Of a stretch of 37,395 nt of DNA, positions 1 through 8,162 are shown piece by piece. The stretch is taken from assembly GCF_001299635.1 (NCBI RefSeq), contig NZ_JRHN01000016.1, positions 1 through 37,395 on the forward strand. Reading direction: 5' to 3'. The notes beneath the pieces were generated by a model. That model worked only from the letters and a program-made list of their open reading frames with translations. It was not told where the DNA came from and did no database searches. The position numbers were made by a program, and so were the translations under genes. The stretch is from Clostridioides difficile. GTDB lineage: Bacteria; Bacillota; Clostridia; Peptostreptococcales; Peptostreptococcaceae. How positions within the stretch are numbered: the first letter of the stretch is position 1; each line of letters opens with the position of its first letter.

Positions 1-1
1 A

Positions 2-781
2 AAAGAAAGTGAAGATACTAGAAATACACAAGAATCAACTAGAGAAGTAAATGAGTCAACAAGACAATCTAATGAAGAAGAAAGAAAAATAAATGAAGAA
101 ATCAGACAAGAATCTATAAGTAATATGCAAAAAAATATAGATGATAAAGTAGTTGAGGTTAATAATAAAATAATTGAAGTTAATACTGCAAAAACAGATA
201 TGACAACTACTGTATCTAATAAAATAACTGAAATCGAGAATAGATTTAATGAATTAGAAACTATTGATGTTAGAGGAGAAATAGTACAAGCAAGAGAAAC
301 AACAGATAATCAAATAAAAAGTACTCTAAAAGAAAGGTTAAATTATGATTTTGATAAATTAATCTCAGTAATGAAATCATTAATTAATGATGGTTTAGAA
401 TCTCTTGAAAGTACTTATTCTAGTACAGAGATAAAAAAAATATTAAAAAATGGATTAGATAAAAAATCTGATTTAGAACATGTTCATGATATATATGTTG
501 AGAAAGTGGAAGGGAAAGGACTTTCTACAGAAGATTATACAACAGAGGAAAAAGAAAAACTTTCTGAATTAGAGACTTTTAAAAATAAAGAGACAAAGTT
601 TAATGCGAATGGCTCTATAACAGAAATATTAGATAATAATATCAAGTATATTACAAAGTTTAATACAAGTGGTTCTATATCAAAAGAAAAGTATGTAAAT
701 GATATATTAATCAGTACAACAATAACTAGATTTAAAAATGGAATGATAGAAGAATCTGTTATAGATGGAGAGGTGATTTGA
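2..781 (+). CDS. Phage tail/baseplate fibre protein, 5' end outside window
   Basis: The reading frame is open from base 2, so the start lies upstream of the window; the ATG at 125 is only an internal Met. The visible N-terminal part is rich in Glu, Asn, Thr, Arg and Lys and has the look of a long coiled coil. A segment near 535-570 reads YTTEEKEKLSEL, a motif common in tail fibres of Firmicute phages. Two copies of a TKFN-x-x-GSI motif follow (about 596-680), typical of short fibre repeats. The stop overlaps the start of the next gene (TGATG at 779-783), so the two are translationally coupled. A structural role at the phage tail tip or baseplate is inferred from motif and position just before holin and lysin; no enzymatic domain is seen. 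Confidence 0.75.
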   Translation, partial: KESEDTRNTQESTREVNESTRQSNEEERKINEEIRQESISNMQKNIDDKVVEVNNKIIEVNTAKTDMTTTVSNKITEIENRFNELETIDVRGEIVQARETTDNQIKSTLKERLNYDFDKLISVMKSLINDGLESLESTYSSTEIKKILKNGLDKKSDLEHVHDIYVEKVEGKGLSTEDYTTEEKEKLSELETFKNKETKFNANGSITEILDNNIKYITKFNTSGSISKEKYVNDILISTTITRFKNGMIEESVIDGEVI

Positions 782-2766
782 TGAGTTGGTCAGAGATATA
801 TAAGGTAAACAGTGATATACAAGGCGAACCTTTGAATTTTTTAAACTATTTAAATGATTTAAAACTAAACGAACTAGACAGTTATATAATTTATGGTGGT
901 AATATTAGAATATGGGAAGAGTTATATTTAAATAGTCTATACTTATTTTCTAATAGAGGAATTAGAGCAGTAGTGTATGCGGCTTTTTCAGAAACAGACA
1001 TAGATAACCTGTTTGATAAAAGCACTAAGCTGGGGGAACAATTAAATGCTTTTTATAGAACAGATATATTTAGTTTAGGAAATGCTGATAATGTAGTAAA
1101 AGGAATGACTATAGAATATTACAATTCATTAGAGCAAAAATTTAAAGACGGTTATGATAGATATGTTACTAGAGAGCAGGAAAAAGCAACTATAGGCACA
1201 TGGTTTAATTCTACTTTCAGCCTTAATAATGCTATCTTAGAAACCCTTACAACTATAGATGAGATATTAGCCAATACAGAAGCTACTAATGCGATACTTA
1301 ATAATAGTAATGCAATAGTAGCTTTAACTATGTGCAAATCAAGCATGGATGCTGTTGTGGCGAGTTCAATCGCAATGGATTTACTGAGTCAATATATTTT
1401 AAGAGTTACAGCGGAGCCAATAGTTATTAAAGCGATTTTAAAAAATAATGTCATTATGGATGCGATTATTAACAGCGATGAAGCTATGACGCAAATTGCC
1501 ACGAACGAAAACTCAGTAATGGAAATATTAAAAGATGTCGAAGCTGTAAAAACATTAATAGCTAATTCTGATTCTATAAATAAGATATTAACTAACAATG
1601 AAGTAAGCGGAGTAATAATGCCTAAAATTATAAATTCTAAAGGGATTTTAGTGACAGTTTTTAATTATACTAACAATATTAAAACAAATGTAGATGCATC
1701 AAAAGAACAATGCAACACGAATATGTACAAAGAAGATGTATTCCCATTCTTAAAAGAAATAAGCGAAAATTATAAAAAAATAGATGATAAAATACAAGTC
1801 ATAAAAGAAAATAATTCTAATTTTGCATATATTGCTGATTTGATAATGGATAATGCGAATATGGCAAATTCGCTTGCTAATGCTTCAATGTTTATAGATG
1901 CAATTTTAGTTAGTACGCCAATACTAAATGTTATAGTAAATAATTCTAACATGATGAAAGCTATTAGTAATAACTCAAATGCTATTAATAAAATGATAAA
2001 GAACTCTACAGCTTTAAATATGTGCATTAGTAGTGGAACTGCAATGACGCAAATCTCAGCAAGCACAACAGCTATAAATGCAATTATTAGCTATTCTACA
2101 GCCTTCACTGTAATTATGAATAATATAAATGCTTTTAAATATGTCGTTGCTAACAATAACGCTGTCAGTACAATTATGAATAATACTAACGCTATTACTC
2201 AAATCGCAAATAATAGCAATGCTATGAGTACGCTTGTAAGTAACAGTTCCACTATTGCTAGTTTTTTAGATAACAACAATGCCTCGACTATTTTTATGAA
2301 CAATAGCAATGCTATGAGTAAGATAACAGGGTCATCTTTTGCATTAAATAAAATATTAAAAGCAGAAGGATTGCGAATAAAACTAGCAACTTCTCCTTAT
2401 CTGCAATCAAATTACAATAATATTGAGACAGCTATCACAAATGCTTCATATTTTGCAAAAGGAAATAATGCTTGCATAGATAGTGGAAAAAAGAACTCAA
2501 CTTCAACTGGAGCAATGCAAGAAGCTACTACCCCGAACCGATGCTTATATATGAGTTTAACAATAGGTTCTTGGACTAGTGGCTCAAGTACAACCGGAAA
2601 TATATCTCATTTACAAAATAATAGTTTGGTAAAATCTGTGACAACAACGAGTGGTAGCATTAAAGAAGGTAAAGGAGAAACAGCGAGGTATGTATGTGTA
2701 GGTGGATGTGTTTTTACAGAAACTGGAGACTCGGGTACTTGGGGCTATATGGCTTATGCTAAATAA
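781..2766 (+). CDS. Phage tail-associated protein with ten-residue repeats
   Basis: The start is taken at ATG 781, which overlaps the previous stop and follows GGAGAGGTG at normal spacing; the in-frame TTG at 778 is less likely. The 661-residue product has an N-terminal domain (about 1-160), a first block of ten-residue repeats (about 166-282), a non-repeat linker rich in Lys/Asn/Glu (about 285-355), a second and very regular repeat block (359-528), and a C-terminal domain of about 130 residues rich in Ser, Thr and Gly. The repeat is roughly x-N-A-h-x-x-h-h-x-N, for example SNAMSTLVSN. Position and composition fit a receptor-binding or tail-fibre protein with the C-terminal part as tip. The fold of the repeat is not recognised; it does not follow the five-residue pentapeptide rule. 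Confidence 0.7.
   Translation: MSWSEIYKVNSDIQGEPLNFLNYLNDLKLNELDSYIIYGGNIRIWEELYLNSLYLFSNRGIRAVVYAAFSETDIDNLFDKSTKLGEQLNAFYRTDIFSLGNADNVVKGMTIEYYNSLEQKFKDGYDRYVTREQEKATIGTWFNSTFSLNNAILETLTTIDEILANTEATNAILNNSNAIVALTMCKSSMDAVVASSIAMDLLSQYILRVTAEPIVIKAILKNNVIMDAIINSDEAMTQIATNENSVMEILKDVEAVKTLIANSDSINKILTNNEVSGVIMPKIINSKGILVTVFNYTNNIKTNVDASKEQCNTNMYKEDVFPFLKEISENYKKIDDKIQVIKENNSNFAYIADLIMDNANMANSLANASMFIDAILVSTPILNVIVNNSNMMKAISNNSNAINKMIKNSTALNMCISSGTAMTQISASTTAINAIISYSTAFTVIMNNINAFKYVVANNNAVSTIMNNTNAITQIANNSNAMSTLVSNSSTIASFLDNNNASTIFMNNSNAMSKITGSSFALNKILKAEGLRIKLATSPYLQSNYNNIETAITNASYFAKGNNACIDSGKKNSTSTGAMQEATTPNRCLYMSLTIGSWTSGSSTTGNISHLQNNSLVKSVTTTSGSIKEGKGETARYVCVGGCVFTETGDSGTWGYMAYAK
1855..2364 (+). 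repeat. Seventeen in-register ten-residue coding repeats
   Basis: Residues 359-528 of the tail protein divide without gaps into 17 units of ten residues (30 bp each), with Ala at unit position 3, hydrophobic residues at 4, 7 and 8 and often Asn at 2 and 9-10. The units differ in DNA sequence, so this is an old protein repeat rather than a recent tandem duplication. A less regular block of the same type lies at about 1276-1626. Confidence 0.8.
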
Positions 2767-2794
2767 TTAATATATAAAAATAAAGATATAAATT

Positions 2795-2828
2795 AGAGAA
2801 TTAGAATGTTTTTTCTAGTTCTCTTTTT
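2795..2828 (+). terminator. Rho-independent terminator after tail gene
   Basis: Arms AGAGAATTAGAA and TTCTAGTTCTCT pair over 12 bp with one G-U, around a loop of TGTTTT, followed by a T run. It separates the tail gene from the lysis genes. Confidence 0.8.
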
Positions 2829-2866
2829 ATATATAAAAAATGATTAAATTGGAGGAAATAAGAATT

Positions 2867-3364
2867 ATGGAAAGTTATTTTACAGCAATTAAATTGTTAA
2901 TAACAACTATAAGTGCTTATGTATCTGCAAAACTTGGTATATTAGCACCACTAATACTTTTGTTATTAATAGAAATGATAGCAGACTATGTGTCTGCATT
3001 ATTAGCAGCTAAAGTGGAAAAATTGAATAATCCCAATAATCCAAAGCTTGGATGGAGTAGTAAAAAGGGAGCATTAGGAATATTTAAAAAACTAGGTTAT
3101 GGTCTAGCTGTTGTAGTTGGTATGTCTATAGATTACCTAATAGTTGTATTAACTAAAGAATTAGGTATTACAATAGGCGTAGATACATTCTTCGGACTAT
3201 TAACGACAATATGGTTAATTCTAAATGAACTACTATCTATAACAGAAAATTTATATAGAGCAGATGTTAGACTTCCAAGTTTTTTACAATCAATTGTACT
3301 TATTTTAAAAAAGAATGTTGAAACAAAAATTAATTTAGAAAATACAGAAAAGAGAGGGGAATAA
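2867..3364 (+). CDS. Phage holin (Phage_holin_4 / toxin-secretion holin family)
   Basis: A small membrane protein with hydrophobic segments near residues 8-50 (two closely spaced), 75-100 and 105-130, and a charged C-terminus, as in the toxin secretion/phage lysis holin family. The stretch NNPKLGWSSKKGALGIFKKL after the first membrane region is typical of that family. The start is placed at ATG 2867 because GGAGG lies at 2851-2855; the frame opens at ATG 2840, nine codons earlier, but that ATG has no ribosome binding site. The endolysin begins two bases after its stop, the standard holin-lysin cassette. Function: timed permeabilisation of the host membrane so that the lysin reaches the wall. 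Confidence 0.85.
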   Translation: MESYFTAIKLLITTISAYVSAKLGILAPLILLLLIEMIADYVSALLAAKVEKLNNPNNPKLGWSSKKGALGIFKKLGYGLAVVVGMSIDYLIVVLTKELGITIGVDTFFGLLTTIWLILNELLSITENLYRADVRLPSFLQSIVLILKKNVETKINLENTEKRGE

Positions 3365-3366
3365 TT

Positions 3367-4191
3367 ATGAATTATAATTTATTGAATATTCATGGTGGAC
3401 ATAATCCAGCAAGAAAAGTTGCTTGTGGAGCTGTTGGGTTGATAGATGAAAGCTTAGAGGATAGAAAAGTAAAAGATGAAGTTGTATCTATATTAAGAGC
3501 TAATAGCAAAAATGTGTATGACTGTACCGTTGACAATGGAACATCCAAAACAGATGTTCTGAAAAAAATAGTATATAAATGTAATTCTCATAAAGTTGAT
3601 TTAGACATATCCATACATTTTAACAGTGGAGCTAAAGACGAAAAAGGTAATGGGAAAACTACAGGAGTAGAAGTTTTTATATATAATGAAAAAACTAGAG
3701 AAGTAGCAACAAAAATATGTGAAAATATATCTAAATTAGGATTTAAAAATAGAGGTGTTAAGATTGATAAAGGTTTATATGTTTTAAGAAATACAAAAGC
3801 TCCAGCTATATTAATTGAATGTTGTTTTGTTGATGATAGGGATGATGTAGAGTTATATAATTACAAGAGCATGGCAAAAGCAATAGCAGAAGCTATTTTA
3901 AATAAAAAAATAAATAATAATGGAGGGAAAAAAATGTATAAATATACTATAGTATATGAAGGTGAAATTGATAAAATATCAGCAACGATTATGAGTTGGA
4001 ACTTCAAAGAAAATGAATGTAAGGTTTGTGATATAAAAGATTATATAGCAGGTGATACAGAAAATCTATATATCATAGGTGGAGGAGCGTGTAATAAAAT
4101 AAGTTCTATTACCAGAGAACATTACTCTGAAATAGTAGGAAAAGATAGATTTGATACTATTAAAAAAGTGCTATCATTTATAGGTAAGTAA
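3367..4191 (+). CDS. Endolysin, N-acetylmuramoyl-L-alanine amidase (Amidase_3) with clostridial C-terminal domain
   Basis: Cleaves the bond between N-acetylmuramic acid and L-alanine in host peptidoglycan. Residues 1-175 form an Amidase_3 domain: probable zinc ligands His12 (in HGGH), Glu28 and His84 (in DISIHFN), and the catalytic Glu151 in ILIECCF. Residues 190-274 match my memory of the C-terminal domain of the C. difficile phage lysin CD27L (IVYEGEIDKISAT, IKDYIAGDTENLYIIGGGAC, GKDRFDT). The GGGAC...GKDRFDT part also resembles half of a CWB2 wall-binding repeat, which is my inference. The start follows GAGAGGGGA and sits two bases after the holin stop. A strong internal ribosome binding site precedes Met190, so a separate C-terminal fragment is probably made. 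Confidence 0.93.
   Translation: MNYNLLNIHGGHNPARKVACGAVGLIDESLEDRKVKDEVVSILRANSKNVYDCTVDNGTSKTDVLKKIVYKCNSHKVDLDISIHFNSGAKDEKGNGKTTGVEVFIYNEKTREVATKICENISKLGFKNRGVKIDKGLYVLRNTKAPAILIECCFVDDRDDVELYNYKSMAKAIAEAILNKKINNNGGKKMYKYTIVYEGEIDKISATIMSWNFKENECKVCDIKDYIAGDTENLYIIGGGACNKISSITREHYSEIVGKDRFDTIKKVLSFIGK
3922..3936 (+). promoter_or_regulatory. Internal ribosome binding site and ATG for the endolysin C-terminal domain
   Basis: GGAGGG at 3922-3927 is followed by six A residues and an in-frame ATG at 3934-3936 (codon 190). Initiation here would give an 85-residue protein spanning 3934-4191. For the related lysins CD27L and CTP1L, a C-terminal product from such a secondary start is known and takes part in oligomer assembly. 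The site itself is seen directly; its use here is inferred. Confidence 0.8.
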
Positions 4192-4246
4192 AATACTATA
4201 TCTTGATTAAATCTTGAAATAATACATAATATGGGAGGGTTACAAT

Positions 4247-4987
4247 ATGTTAGACATACAAAAGTATAAGCTTCACAATGGAGAATGTATTGAAATAATG
4301 GAGACAATAAAAGATAAATCGATTGACCTAATTTTATGCGACCCTCCATATGGGACAACTGCTTGCAAATGGGATAGTATTATAAATTTAGAAGAAATGT
4401 GGAAACAATATAATAGAATAATAAAAAATTCTGGAGCTATAGTTTTATTTTCAGCTCAACCATTTACATCCAAGTTAATTTATTCAAATATAAAAAATTA
4501 TAAGTATAGTTGGTATTGGATTAAAAATACAAAAACAGGATTTGCATTTTGTAAATACCAACCTTTGAGACAAGTTGAAGATATAAATGTTTTTTACAAA
4601 AGGAAACCTTTATATTTACCGCAAGGTTTAAAAAGATTAAAAAATCCAATTATAAGCAATAGAAAAAATGGAATAGAAATATATAATGGTGGATTAACTG
4701 GTAAAGAATATATACAAGAATACACAAATTATCCTAGCAACACATTATATTTTAATAAAGAAACTAATTGTATTCATCCAACTCAAAAGCCAGTTGATTT
4801 ATTAGAATATTTAATAAAAACATATACTAAAGAAAATTGTATTGTATTAGATAATTGCTTTGGAAGTGGTGCAACTGGTGTTGCATGTGCAAATACTAAA
4901 AGAAAGTTTATAGGTATAGAGCTAGACAATAATTATTTTAAACAAGGTAAAAATAGAATAGAAAGAGCGTACAAAGATAATTTATAA
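4247..4987 (+). CDS. Phage DNA methyltransferase (N4-cytosine / N6-adenine type)
   Basis: S-adenosylmethionine-dependent amino methyltransferase of about 246 residues. The catalytic motif IV, DPPYGT, is at residues 32-37 and the SAM-binding motif I, DNCFGSGATG, lies close to the C-terminus, the permuted order of the beta class. HPTQKP shortly before motif I is typical of these enzymes. A GGGAGGG ribosome binding site precedes ATG 4247. No restriction endonuclease is adjacent, so it is an orphan enzyme, plausibly protecting phage DNA from host restriction. Its place after the lysin, at the end of the prophage, is consistent with an accessory cargo gene. The target sequence cannot be read from the protein. 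Confidence 0.88.
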   Translation: MLDIQKYKLHNGECIEIMETIKDKSIDLILCDPPYGTTACKWDSIINLEEMWKQYNRIIKNSGAIVLFSAQPFTSKLIYSNIKNYKYSWYWIKNTKTGFAFCKYQPLRQVEDINVFYKRKPLYLPQGLKRLKNPIISNRKNGIEIYNGGLTGKEYIQEYTNYPSNTLYFNKETNCIHPTQKPVDLLEYLIKTYTKENCIVLDNCFGSGATGVACANTKRKFIGIELDNNYFKQGKNRIERAYKDNL

Positions 4988-4990
4988 ATA

Positions 4991-5031
4991 AAAAAGAAGA
5001 TAACAGTCAGAAACTGTTATCTTCTTTTTTT
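4991..5031 (+). terminator. Strong terminator after the methyltransferase
   Basis: GAAGATAACAG (4996-5006) pairs perfectly with CTGTTATCTTC (5014-5024) around a 7-nt loop and is followed by a T run; A residues upstream make it work in both directions. Confidence 0.92.
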
Positions 5032-5279
5032 ATGCTTAAATTTATAAATAAGATAAAGTATTGAAGGAAGTTTTATAAGTAGCTTAAAAGCGATTTTAAA
5101 AGGTCGTTTTTAAAAAAGAATTTATGTATTTTCTATTTATATAAAATAAAATGTAATGTTTTAGAAGAAAAGAAAAAATAATCTTATTTTTTTACTTATT
5201 TTTGTTATATTTCTAGGGGCTTAAATCTATAATGAAAGATTCCAGATATTTTGGGAAATAAAAAGAAAGGAGTCCCTAC

Positions 5280-5420
5280 ATGAAATTATTTATTTTAAAA
5301 ATACTAAAATGGTTTAAAGGTAGAAAAACTAGAAAAGAAAGCAGTATATCTGTAAATTTACATATAAAATGTAAGCTTATAAATTTAATTATAAAATATA
5401 AAAATAAAAAGAAAAAATAA
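5280..5420 (+). CDS. Small basic protein near prophage end, 46 residues
   Basis: ATG 5280 is preceded by GAAAGGAG with seven bases of spacing, an excellent ribosome binding site. The product begins MKLFILKILKWFKGRKTRKE, an amphipathic, possibly membrane-inserting start, and ends in KYKNKKKK; it is extremely Lys-rich. It lies between the last recognisable phage gene and the truncated dehydrogenase. The 290 bases between the methyltransferase and this ORF hold the terminator and otherwise only A/T-rich sequence. I do not recognise a family. A phage accessory peptide or type I toxin-like peptide is possible on size and composition only. Confidence 0.5.
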   Translation: MKLFILKILKWFKGRKTRKESSISVNLHIKCKLINLIIKYKNKKKK

Positions 5421-5490
5421 TAGAAAAGAAAAAAGCAACTTAAAAAGTTCAAGTATAGATGTATAAAAAATCTTTAACAACATGGTATGG
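5421..5490. other. Probable right prophage junction (attR region)
   Basis: Phage-like sequence ends and chromosomal dehydrogenase sequence begins in this interval. The dehydrogenase frame is closed by TAA at 5475-5477 and becomes homologous coding from CAA 5478. The exact core cannot be defined because the left end of the prophage is outside the window. Inference from gene content. Confidence 0.5.
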
Positions 5491-5828
5491 AACATCCTGT
5501 AAGTGGTCTTAGAGATGTAATGCATGGAAAAGGACTTGCAGCTTTGACTCCAGGCATTGTAGAAAGTTCATGGGATAGTGACATCGAAAGATTTGGAAAT
5601 ATATCAAAAATATTAGGAGGAACTTGTGCAGAAGATTGTTCAGATGCAATTAGAAATTTCCTTAAAAAAATAGATTTAGATATAAAACTAACTGATTTAG
5701 GTGTTGAAAAATCAGATATAGATTGGTTAACTGATAATTGCATGAAGATATCGGCTGCAAATATTAAGAGACATCCAAAAACTTTTAATAAAGAACAAAT
5801 AAAAGAAATATACTACAAGTCTCTTTAA
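5478..5828 (+). pseudogene. 3' fragment of iron-containing alcohol dehydrogenase
   Basis: The frame from 5478 encodes about 117 residues matching only the C-terminal third of class III Fe-dependent alcohol dehydrogenases (full length about 380-400). It opens with QHGMEHPVSG followed by MHGKGLAALTP, corresponding to the two His ligands of the iron in FucO-type enzymes (HGMAHPLG ... HG). The NAD-binding domain and the other two metal ligands (Asp and His) are missing, so it cannot be active. The break lies one residue before the first of these His residues, at the edge of the prophage, so the missing 5' part probably sits on the other side of the phage. No good ribosome binding site precedes the internal ATG at 5487. 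Confidence 0.85.
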
Positions 5829-6028
5829 CTTAACATTATACATTTAATTTTAGATAAATACATTTATTATCAGTAAGAAACTCATAAATAATAGTGTACA
5901 TATAGGAAATTAATCTTAAATTTTTATTTTACTTTCTAATAAATAAAGGTGCTTAAAAAAGGGAAGATTAACTAAGTAATATTTTATAAAAATCTTCAAT
6001 TTAAAAACTTTGAGTAGAGGTGAAATAA

Positions 6029-7051
6029 ATGTTTAATCCCAAAAGAATAATATTTGAAAAAGGAACTTTAGATACTGATGTTGGAAAAAACATATATGAT
6101 AAATTTAAAGATAAAAAAGATGTAGAGATAATTAATATATCATCAAATAGAGTCAAGGAACATATTCCAGGTGAAAATCTATACGAGCAATATAGGAGTG
6201 GAAAACAGACCATGGTAGTTGGGATTAGAAAAAGCATGAAGTTTCAAACATGTAAACCTTCTGCTAATTATCAACTACCACTTGTCAGTGGATGTATGGG
6301 AAGATGTGAATATTGTTATTTAAACACACAACTAGGTGATAAACCCTTTATAAGGGTATTTGTAAATATAGATGAGATACTTGAACAAACAAAGAAGTAT
6401 ATTGAAGATAGAAAGCCACAAGTTACTATATTTGAAGGTGCAGCTACATCAGACCCAGTTCCAGTAGAGCCGTATACCAATTCATTGAAAAAAACAATAG
6501 AGTTTTTTGGAAGAGAAGAAAAAGGAAGATTTAGATTTGTTACTAAATACAGTGATGTAGATAGTTTATTGGATGCTAAACATAATAATCATACAGAAAT
6601 ACGATTCAGTATAAATACTCCTAGGATTATAGAAGGACATGAACATTATACAGCATCTGCTAATAAAAGAATAGAATCAGCTGTAAAACTTGCTAAAGCT
6701 GGCTATCAGATTGGTTTTATAATAGCTCCTGTGTTTCTATATGAAGGTTGGAAAGAAGAATATAGAAGCCTTATCAGAAACATAAAAGAAGCACTACCAA
6801 AGGATTTTGATAGAAAAATTATATTTGAAGTTATATCTCATAGATATACTACTAAAGCTAAAAATAGAATATTAGAAATTTATCCAGACACATTGTTGCC
6901 AATGGAAAATGAAGATAGAAAGTTTAAATATGGTCAATTTGGATATGGAAAGTATGTATATGATAAAGAACAAATAGACGATATGAAAGAGTTTTTTCAT
7001 AAGGAAATAAATGAAGTATTTGAAAATAGTTTAATAAAATATATAATATAG
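6029..7051 (+). CDS. splB: Spore photoproduct lyase, clostridial type (radical SAM)
   Basis: Repairs the UV-induced spore photoproduct (5-thyminyl-5,6-dihydrothymine) in DNA during germination by radical SAM chemistry. The protein is 340 residues, the usual length. The 4Fe-4S motif C-x3-C-x2-C is at Cys89, Cys93 and Cys96 (GCMGRCEYCYL). The rest aligns along its length with the B. subtilis enzyme as I remember it, for example IRFSINTPR and KAGYQIGFIIAPV. The position of the B. subtilis hydrogen-donor Cys141 (FEASCTSD) is Ala139 here (FEGAATSD), while a Cys is present at 75 (KFQTCKPSA), as described for the C. acetobutylicum enzyme. GAGGTG precedes ATG 6029. It is a single-gene unit with its own terminator. 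The 200-base gap before it holds no gene that I can see. Confidence 0.93.
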   Translation: MFNPKRIIFEKGTLDTDVGKNIYDKFKDKKDVEIINISSNRVKEHIPGENLYEQYRSGKQTMVVGIRKSMKFQTCKPSANYQLPLVSGCMGRCEYCYLNTQLGDKPFIRVFVNIDEILEQTKKYIEDRKPQVTIFEGAATSDPVPVEPYTNSLKKTIEFFGREEKGRFRFVTKYSDVDSLLDAKHNNHTEIRFSINTPRIIEGHEHYTASANKRIESAVKLAKAGYQIGFIIAPVFLYEGWKEEYRSLIRNIKEALPKDFDRKIIFEVISHRYTTKAKNRILEIYPDTLLPMENEDRKFKYGQFGYGKYVYDKEQIDDMKEFFHKEINEVFENSLIKYII

Positions 7052-7081
7052 CAAATCTTTAAATTAGATTTGCTATATTTT
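7046..7081 (+). terminator. Terminator after splB
   Basis: A perfect 13-bp stem (ATATAGCAAATCT, 7046-7058, with 7066-7078) around a 7-nt loop, then T residues. The stem overlaps the splB stop codon. Confidence 0.88.
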
Positions 7082-7236
7082 ATGTTTATATGTATTTTAC
7101 ATTTACTTAAAAATTGATAAAACTCAGTACCATCATACAAAAAATTAAAAAAGGCACTGTATATCAAGAACATTTTTTTTAGTTTTGATAATATAAAGGT
7201 ATAAGATTAATAACAATATTAGGAGGTACTTATAAC

Positions 7237-8145
7237 TTGCATGCATGGGAATCTATTCAAATCACATTAGACTTAATAGAAGAAAGGTTATCAGAAGGAA
7301 TCTCAATTAATGAACTGGCAAATGAAGCAAACCTATCACCATTTTACTATCAAAGACTGTTTAAAAGATTAGTCAATAAAACAGTGATGGAGTATATAAA
7401 ACTTCGACGTCTTGCAAAAGCTTCTGAACATTTAGCAGAATATAAGAATCGTATACTTGATGTAGCTTTAAATTTTGGATTTGAAAGTCATGAGACATTT
7501 ACACGTGCTTTTAAAAAAGCATATGGATTAACGCCAGAGGAATATAGAGCAAATCCAGTAAAACTTAATCAATTTGTTAAGCCAGAATTAATCTTAAATT
7601 ATATTATGGTTGATGAAGGTGTACCACTTATTGCAGATGATATAGTAATTGAAGTAACTCGCAGAAGATTGAGGAATCCAAGGTCTTTTATTGGAATAGA
7701 AGGAGAAATACCTATTTGCCAGTTGATGGGTGGTGAGACAACTGGTATTGCGTTAGCAAAGGAATTATGGATGAAACTTGGAAGTCAAAAACACAATATA
7801 CCAAATAAAATCCCAGGTGGAAATGAATTTGCTGCTCTTTATATGGGAAGTGCAAAAAAAGGGAATTGTATGTATATGGCAGGTATAGAAGTGGAGCCAG
7901 GTACATTGGTAGAAGGATATAGTACCTTTGAGTTACCTGCTAAAGAATATTTAGTATGTGGATTTGAAGCAGAAAATTTTAATGAGTTGGTCGATTCAGC
8001 TGTTTTTAAAGCAGATAAGTTTATGGAACGATGGATGAAGAATCATAATTTAATGGCCACTGATTTTGCGATTGAGATGTATTATCCTTCTACACCTGAA
8101 GTGGCATATATGGAGCACTGGACTGTTCCAGTACCTATTGAATAA
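7237..8145 (+). CDS. AraC-family regulator with GyrI-like effector domain
   Basis: A two-domain transcription activator. Residues 1-105 hold the AraC double HTH (LANEANLSPFYYQRLFKRL and the second helix pair ending GFESHETFTRAFKKAYGLTPEEYR). Residues about 125-302 resemble the GyrI-like/effector-binding fold used by BmrR, Rob and SbmC to bind amphipathic small molecules. The start is TTG 7237, preceded by AGGAGG at 7221-7226; no in-frame ATG lies nearby, and the protein begins at the usual place for this family (HAWESIQ). A DUF3788 gene follows 17 bases later, probably in the same transcript. The effector is unknown; drug or lipid-like ligands are typical of the domain. Confidence 0.87.
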   Translation: MHAWESIQITLDLIEERLSEGISINELANEANLSPFYYQRLFKRLVNKTVMEYIKLRRLAKASEHLAEYKNRILDVALNFGFESHETFTRAFKKAYGLTPEEYRANPVKLNQFVKPELILNYIMVDEGVPLIADDIVIEVTRRRLRNPRSFIGIEGEIPICQLMGGETTGIALAKELWMKLGSQKHNIPNKIPGGNEFAALYMGSAKKGNCMYMAGIEVEPGTLVEGYSTFELPAKEYLVCGFEAENFNELVDSAVFKADKFMERWMKNHNLMATDFAIEMYYPSTPEVAYMEHWTVPVPIE

Positions 8146-8162
8146 TAGAAGGGGGCATGAAT

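Noticed and set aside
1152-2066. Minus-strand open frames within the tail protein gene
   Set aside because: They are shadows of the repeat coding frame: hydrophobic by-products of the Asn/Ala codons, without ribosome binding sites.
5487-5828. Short intact gene for a dehydrogenase-like protein
   Set aside because: It holds only the C-terminal part of a family of about 390 residues and has no ribosome binding site, so it is treated as a fragment.
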